Positions 61,901 through 64,000 of a stretch of 64,000 nucleotides of DNA are shown here, one piece after another. This DNA is from Synchiropus splendidus (Eukaryota > Chordata > Actinopteri > Syngnathiformes > Callionymidae), in assembly GCF_027744825.2 (NCBI RefSeq), contig NC_071343.1:14092866-14156865 (forward strand), written 5' to 3'. Below the pieces are notes generated by a model. It had not been told where the DNA came from and searched no databases. It saw only the letters and a list, made by a program, of their open reading frames with translations. Position 1 is the first letter of the stretch. Each line of letters starts with the position of its first letter. The position numbers and the translations under genes were made by a program.

Positions 61901-64000
61901 CCGGATTTCAAAGTGTTGAAGGAAATTCGACCTGTCTGATGCACTCAACCCGTCGTCCCCGCTCGCCTCTTCCACCGAGTCCCTAGCCAAGTGTCCGACA
62001 AAAGTAGTCGAGACACGCATGACCTTCTTAAAAACTGGTCAGATAAACCCAAATAAGGCAGAGTCACCAAAAAACAAACAGCTCCGTATTCCAAGCGACA
62101 GCCTGTCCTCCACACTCGGTAACTGCAAACATGAGCTGGGTAACTCAATCTCCCACCCTCTCTTACCTACGCCACACAGACATCCAGCAGCATCTCAGGC
62201 AACCTATTTGAACTCCCTCCTACCTAGAACACGTAAACTTGAGGGGCAGCTCCAAAAGCACGATTTCTTACATGACTGCACATGTTTGTTGGACCGCCGT
62301 GCTTCCCTGCTGCATGGGACTCAGCCAAAATTCAACAGCGACTCAAATTAAACAACAGAGCACGATCGCTCTGCACTCACACAAACAGGCAAACCAGCAT
62401 GAGCTGGAGCCATAAAAACATTTAAGAACTCAGGGTATAATTTGACTAATTTAACACAGCTTCTATAATATGCCCCTTCTAAGATCACTTCAATGAGAAA
62501 GCGTTGGACAAAAATATAGACATGGATTATTTATACCATTGCCCAACATATTGCTCCTGGACCTGAGGCACAATGACACCATCACGTCACATGAAATGTC
62601 AGCAGGAATGAGATTGAAATGATTTAAATCCTCTATCAAGCCACTCAAATTGCATTCAAATGTTTGCATTTCGGCATTAAAGCCCTCAAAAACAGGAGCA
62701 GAGAATGCAAATGGGATGATTTTTAGTATAGTTTGGAACCAAAGTTAGGAAGGGAAGATGGTTTGAGTGCTGGCCCAGGAATGCCGGAGGACATGAAGAG
62801 GATAAAACAGAGGTGGGAGGGTGGACGATCAAGTTTGTTTATGGTGGAGGACGCTGTCTTGCTGTAGCAACCCTTGATGGGAAACAAAAGAAAGAAAAAG
62901 CATTGCATCATCAATAAATTCTAATATTGTGAATCTCAGGGTGCAATGACTAGTCGGCTTCCTCGACATGAAAACAACAATTTACTCAGTTGGCACTTGT
63001 GTTTTTGCAGTCGGAAATCGACATTTGCGAGACAGCAAATTGCACACACGACCGACAAGAGAAGAATATTTGTGGCCACAGCAGCAACAATGCCATCAAA
63101 AAACATGAAACACACGATAAGGATTCACCATTAACACGGCAAAAACATGGGTAATGTGGTCGATTTGCAAAGCGGACCTTGCTTTTCACAGAAAGGGGTA
63201 CAGGAGCATTTGAAGTGGAGGCATGCTGGATATATGGAGAATGGAAAAGTGTAGCTTGACCGATAACAGACAATCACGAACAAATACAACCAAGTACACT
63301 TCAGATTTCTTACAACATATATTAACCATTAACAGACCAATTACTTGCTCATTTACTGTAATTATTATGATCATGTACTGTACATGCCGTGTATCCTGAG
63401 TAGGCCTCATCATCATGAAGGGTACTTCGATGTCTTAGCTATCAAAAATGTCTGAGTTGCATCCCATATTTTCCACTGAGCTAGACAGCATTTGATTTGG
63501 CAACACCAACAAAAGTTGAAGCGTTTATGTGATTATCCAGTACGCCAATGAACAAACCTGATGCGCTCCTGTAGATGGTTCCTGGCTGGTTGTGACTCGG
63601 GCTTCGGTACAAAGGGCCCTGGAACGTGCGATCCTCGTAGATCGGAGCAATATGGCGATCTGGGGAGATAGCCGACCTCACGTCCTGCCCCAGCTGGCTG
63701 TGCTGACTGGCATATGAACTCCGAAGTCCTGGCGAGGACAGGCAGTGTTTAGCATATCTGGCACAAACAAAGTTTCGGCTTCCCTTCCTAAATACTTCAT
63801 GAGAAGGACCAGGCAACATTCACCACTAACCAAGTAAATTGCAATGGGCAGCTCTCTAAATAATACTGTCCAGTGGCCACAGAGAGACAAGAAATAAGAT
63901 ACTATCGACTGAACTGAAGTGCTTTCATATCTGCCTTCATCATCATTTTATATTGGATCGACACACACTTGTTGAGCATTGTTGAACACTGATGCTTGTT
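46325..64000 (-). CDS. pkp4: pkp4, plakophilin-4 (p0071), 5'-truncated by the window edge; whole-gene entry
   Basis: Armadillo-repeat protein of the p120/delta-catenin family. Family knowledge: it binds classical cadherin tails and desmosomal proteins at cell junctions, and also acts in cytokinesis and Rho signalling. Visible coding exons are complement(join(46968..47195, 48302..48366, 49480..49620, 49700?..49826, 49892..49976, 50047..50239, 50802..50952, 51048..51221, 51902..52087, 52482..52599, 52739..52922, 59176..59389, 59792..59924, 61449..61659, 63558..63728)), about 793 codons, so roughly the C-terminal two thirds. Reading phases agree across every junction except the 49700/49620 one, which is ambiguous. 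The protein shows part of the serine-rich head, an armadillo domain starting at EFAWRDPEL, a lysine-rich insert, and a tyrosine-rich tail ending DSWV, a class of PDZ ligand shared by PKP4, CTNND2 and ARVCF. Head motifs such as [14 protein letters not shown] and tail [17 protein letters not shown] favour PKP4 over its paralogues. No premature stop or frameshift is seen. The 5' exons lie beyond 64000. Confidence 0.96.
46715..46736. repeat. (CA)n dinucleotide microsatellite in the pkp4 3' UTR
   Basis: Eleven uninterrupted AC units seen directly. Confidence 0.95.
46968..47195 (-). CDS. pkp4: pkp4 last coding exon with PDZ-binding C terminus DSWV
   Basis: 228-nt coding part (75 residues plus TAA), acceptor ..ttgctttcag, phase 0. 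It encodes [20 protein letters not shown], a [19 protein letters not shown] segment, and ends [17 protein letters not shown]. The last four residues are the PDZ ligand that in the family binds Erbin/Scribble-type PDZ proteins. The tail is tyrosine-rich. Confidence 0.97.
   Translation of the reverse strand, partial: PMYYSEEPSRRSYDTYRMYMQPPRYDDPYMDEVITYAPTVDYSSQPRTNFVDIYASTRRPSYRAEQYPGSPDSWV
47196..48301 (-). other. pkp4 last intron
   Basis: 1.1 kb. It contains a degenerate dispersed-repeat copy (about 47640-47770) and, on the plus strand, a CpG-rich block with a possible antisense first exon (48080-48220). Confidence 0.7.
47640..47770 (+). repeat. Old dispersed fish repeat (gtgggaagaaaccagagtgc)
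   Basis: ggtgggaagaaaccagagtg, cccagagaaacc, gaactccacacagacagaag, ttgaattccaacccag follow the order of the widespread fish repeat. Degenerate. Confidence 0.6.
48302..48366 (-). CDS. pkp4: pkp4 exon: C-terminal tail ([17 protein letters not shown])
   Basis: 65-nt exon, acceptor ..ttctttcag, donor gtgact; phase 1 in, phase 0 out. It encodes [20 protein letters not shown] followed by TQ, matching the short SSKPSPIYISSYSSPAREQ region of mammalian PKP4. Confidence 0.9.
48367..49479 (-). other. pkp4 intron with a perfect hairpin
   Basis: 1.1 kb without coding signal. It holds the 21-bp-stem hairpin at 49123-49172. Confidence 0.7.
49123..49172. repeat. Perfect 21-bp inverted repeat with 8-nt loop
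   Basis: Arms 49123-49143 (atccctgaacaaaagc...) and 49152-49172 (...gcttttgttcagggat) are exact reverse complements; loop aaagcatc. Confidence 0.93.
49480..49620 (-). CDS. pkp4: pkp4 exon: C-terminal tail ([20 protein letters not shown])
   Basis: 141-nt exon, acceptor ..gcgtccacag, donor gtactc; phase 1 in and out. It encodes [40 protein letters not shown] and NHYTG. The MQFYNYQGD segment corresponds to the MQYYNSQGD region of mammalian PKP4; the rest of the tail is divergent. Confidence 0.9.
49700..49826 (-). CDS. pkp4: pkp4 exon: start of C-terminal tail ([20 protein letters not shown]), donor uncertain
   Basis: Acceptor ..ctccacag gives phase 0 and [20 protein letters not shown], then [16 protein letters not shown]. 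The next exon needs phase 1. The only nearby phase-1 GT is the weak TCCA|gttcct at 49700. The somewhat better-placed TCCTCC|gttgga at 49692 would be phase 0 and would break the frame. The 3' end given here is therefore provisional. Confidence 0.8.
49892..49976 (-). CDS. pkp4: pkp4 exon: last armadillo repeat ([20 protein letters not shown])
   Basis: 85-nt exon, acceptor ..ttctatcag, donor gtgagt; phase 2 in, phase 0 out. It encodes [20 protein letters not shown] and DLRTIYKK, the end of the armadillo domain. Confidence 0.95.
50047..50239 (-). CDS. pkp4: pkp4 exon: armadillo repeat ([14 protein letters not shown])
   Basis: 193-nt exon, acceptor ..ccccctgcag, donor gtgaga; phase 1 in, phase 2 out. 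It encodes [40 protein letters not shown] and [20 protein letters not shown]. Confidence 0.97.
50627..50671. repeat. Perfect 20-bp inverted repeat with 5-nt loop
   Basis: Arms 50627-50646 (atctatatttgttttgtcaa) and 50652-50671 are exact reverse complements; loop cttta. It lies in the pkp4 intron 50240-50801. Confidence 0.93.
50802..50952 (-). CDS. pkp4: pkp4 exon: armadillo repeat ([20 protein letters not shown])
   Basis: 151-nt exon, acceptor ..ccgtacag, donor gtcagc; phase 0 in, phase 1 out. It encodes [20 protein letters not shown] followed by [20 protein letters not shown] and [11 protein letters not shown], among the most conserved delta-catenin stretches. Confidence 0.97.
51048..51221 (-). 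CDS. pkp4: pkp4 exon: [16 protein letters not shown] and armadillo repeat
   Basis: 174-nt exon (58 codons), acceptor ..attctgtag, donor gtattc, phase 0 both sides. It encodes [20 protein letters not shown], then [20 protein letters not shown] and ends [16 protein letters not shown]-like motif overlaps coding positions 51088-51101. Confidence 0.97.
51902..52087 (-). CDS. pkp4: pkp4 exon: armadillo repeat plus lysine-rich insert
   Basis: 186-nt exon (62 codons), acceptor ..ccactccag, donor gtgatt, phase 0 both sides. It encodes [20 protein letters not shown], then [20 protein letters not shown] and ends NSQEDT. The run of lysines after CWG is the basic insert in the armadillo domain of p120-family proteins. 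Reading past the donor gives an open tail of about 20 residues that the family lacks, so the donor at 51901 is preferred. Confidence 0.94.
52482..52599 (-). CDS. pkp4: pkp4 exon: armadillo repeat ([15 protein letters not shown])
   Basis: 118-nt exon, acceptor ..ctgttgtag, donor gtacat; phase 2 in, phase 0 out. It encodes [20 protein letters not shown] and [19 protein letters not shown], closely matching the PKP4 family. Confidence 0.96.
52739..52922 (-). CDS. pkp4: pkp4 exon: armadillo repeat ([21 protein letters not shown])
   Basis: 184-nt exon, acceptor ..tgtgcag, donor gtaacc; phase 1 in, phase 2 out. It encodes [40 protein letters not shown] and [13 protein letters not shown]. The [12 protein letters not shown] loop is a delta-catenin family signature. 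Confidence 0.97.
52923..59175 (-). other. Longest visible pkp4 intron, no gene seen
   Basis: 6.25 kb, AT-rich. Only a short dispersed-repeat fragment (59080-59108, ggaggaaactggagtgc) and an element-like word (58872-58910, ttccggactatcgagcgc ... ataagccgcg) stand out. Confidence 0.6.
59176..59389 (-). CDS. pkp4: pkp4 exon: armadillo repeats ([16 protein letters not shown]...)
   Basis: 214-nt exon after a long polypyrimidine tract (acceptor ..ttccgcag), donor gtgagt; phase 0 in, phase 1 out. It encodes [32 protein letters not shown] and [20 protein letters not shown], typical helix 2-3 motifs of armadillo repeats. The following intron is the longest in the visible gene (6.25 kb). Confidence 0.97.
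59792..59924 (-). CDS. pkp4: pkp4 exon: first armadillo repeat ([17 protein letters not shown])
   Basis: 133-nt exon, acceptor ..ctttcaag, donor gtttgt; phase 2 in, phase 0 out. It encodes [18 protein letters not shown] and [18 protein letters not shown], the start of the delta-catenin armadillo domain. This domain contacts the cadherin juxtamembrane region in the family. Confidence 0.96.
59925..61448 (-). other. pkp4 intron, nothing recognised
   Basis: 1.5 kb of AT-rich intron with no coding or repeat signal that I can support. Confidence 0.6.
61449..61659 (-). CDS. pkp4: pkp4 exon: end of head domain ([11 protein letters not shown] ... [10 protein letters not shown])
   Basis: 211-nt exon with acceptor ..gtcctcag and donor gtaggc; phase 1 in, phase 2 out. 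It encodes [20 protein letters not shown], then [15 protein letters not shown], and ends with [18 protein letters not shown], the conserved linker just before the armadillo domain. Middle residues ([12 protein letters not shown]) are less conserved, as in other PKP4 proteins. Confidence 0.95.
61660..63557 (-). other. pkp4 intron, nothing recognised
   Basis: 1.9 kb of intron. The open frames in it have no family resemblance. Confidence 0.6.
63558..63728 (-). CDS. pkp4: pkp4 exon: head-domain segment [14 protein letters not shown]
   Basis: 171-nt exon, acceptor ..cgccag before 63728 and donor gtttgt after 63558, entered and left in phase 1. It encodes the conserved PKP4 head stretch beginning [18 protein letters not shown], followed by a PIYEDRT-type segment and ending YRSASG. 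The previous exon is outside the window. Confidence 0.93.

Overview
This window looks like nuclear DNA of a ray-finned (teleost) fish. The genes have short exons split by long introns with GT-AG borders, the proteins closely match vertebrate families, and the introns and spacers carry fish-type mobile elements and microsatellites. There is no bacterial-style gene packing, no operon and no CRISPR array. Three protein genes can be supported. All lie on the minus strand, in the order pkp4, dapl1, tanc1 (transcription runs from high to low coordinates). From memory this is the same order and relative orientation as PKP4-DAPL1-TANC1 on human 2q24.

Layout by transcription order. (1) pkp4 (plakophilin-4/p0071, a delta-catenin with armadillo repeats) enters from the right edge already in progress. 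Fifteen coding exons between 63728 and 46968 encode about the last 790 residues: part of the N-terminal head, the whole armadillo domain, and the tail ending in the PDZ-binding residues DSWV. A poly(A) signal lies at 46325-46330. (2) A spacer of about 1.8 kb carries a 725-bp mariner-type MITE. (3) dapl1 (death-associated protein-like 1) is complete: four exons, 110 residues, a compact promoter with a TATA-like box and a palindromic cAMP-response element, and one GC-AG intron. (4) A CpG-rich stretch at about 40800-41200 is the probable tanc1 promoter. (5) tanc1 (postsynaptic scaffold) contributes its first three coding exons, at 28347-28287, 11329-11135 and 4458-4372. They are separated by introns of 17 and 6.7 kb, and the rest of the gene lies beyond the left edge.

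Most of the window, roughly 41 kb on the left, is therefore 5' intronic tanc1 DNA. It holds repeats: a reverse-transcriptase-bearing non-LTR retrotransposon remnant, three copies of a LINE-like 3' tail, two families of short inverted-repeat DNA transposons, a 116-bp (AT)58 tract, a perfect 52-bp AT-rich palindrome and a strong 53-bp-arm hairpin.

No new multi-gene biological system was found. The items most worth checking are a possible antisense first exon inside a pkp4 intron (48080-48220), an upstream ORF that would overlap the tanc1 start codon, a set of CTCF-like sites with convergent orientation around the tanc1 promoter, the long hairpin at 5819-5954, and a region at 42156-42830 that is open on both strands. 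Gene names rest on protein similarity recognised from memory; no database search was run.
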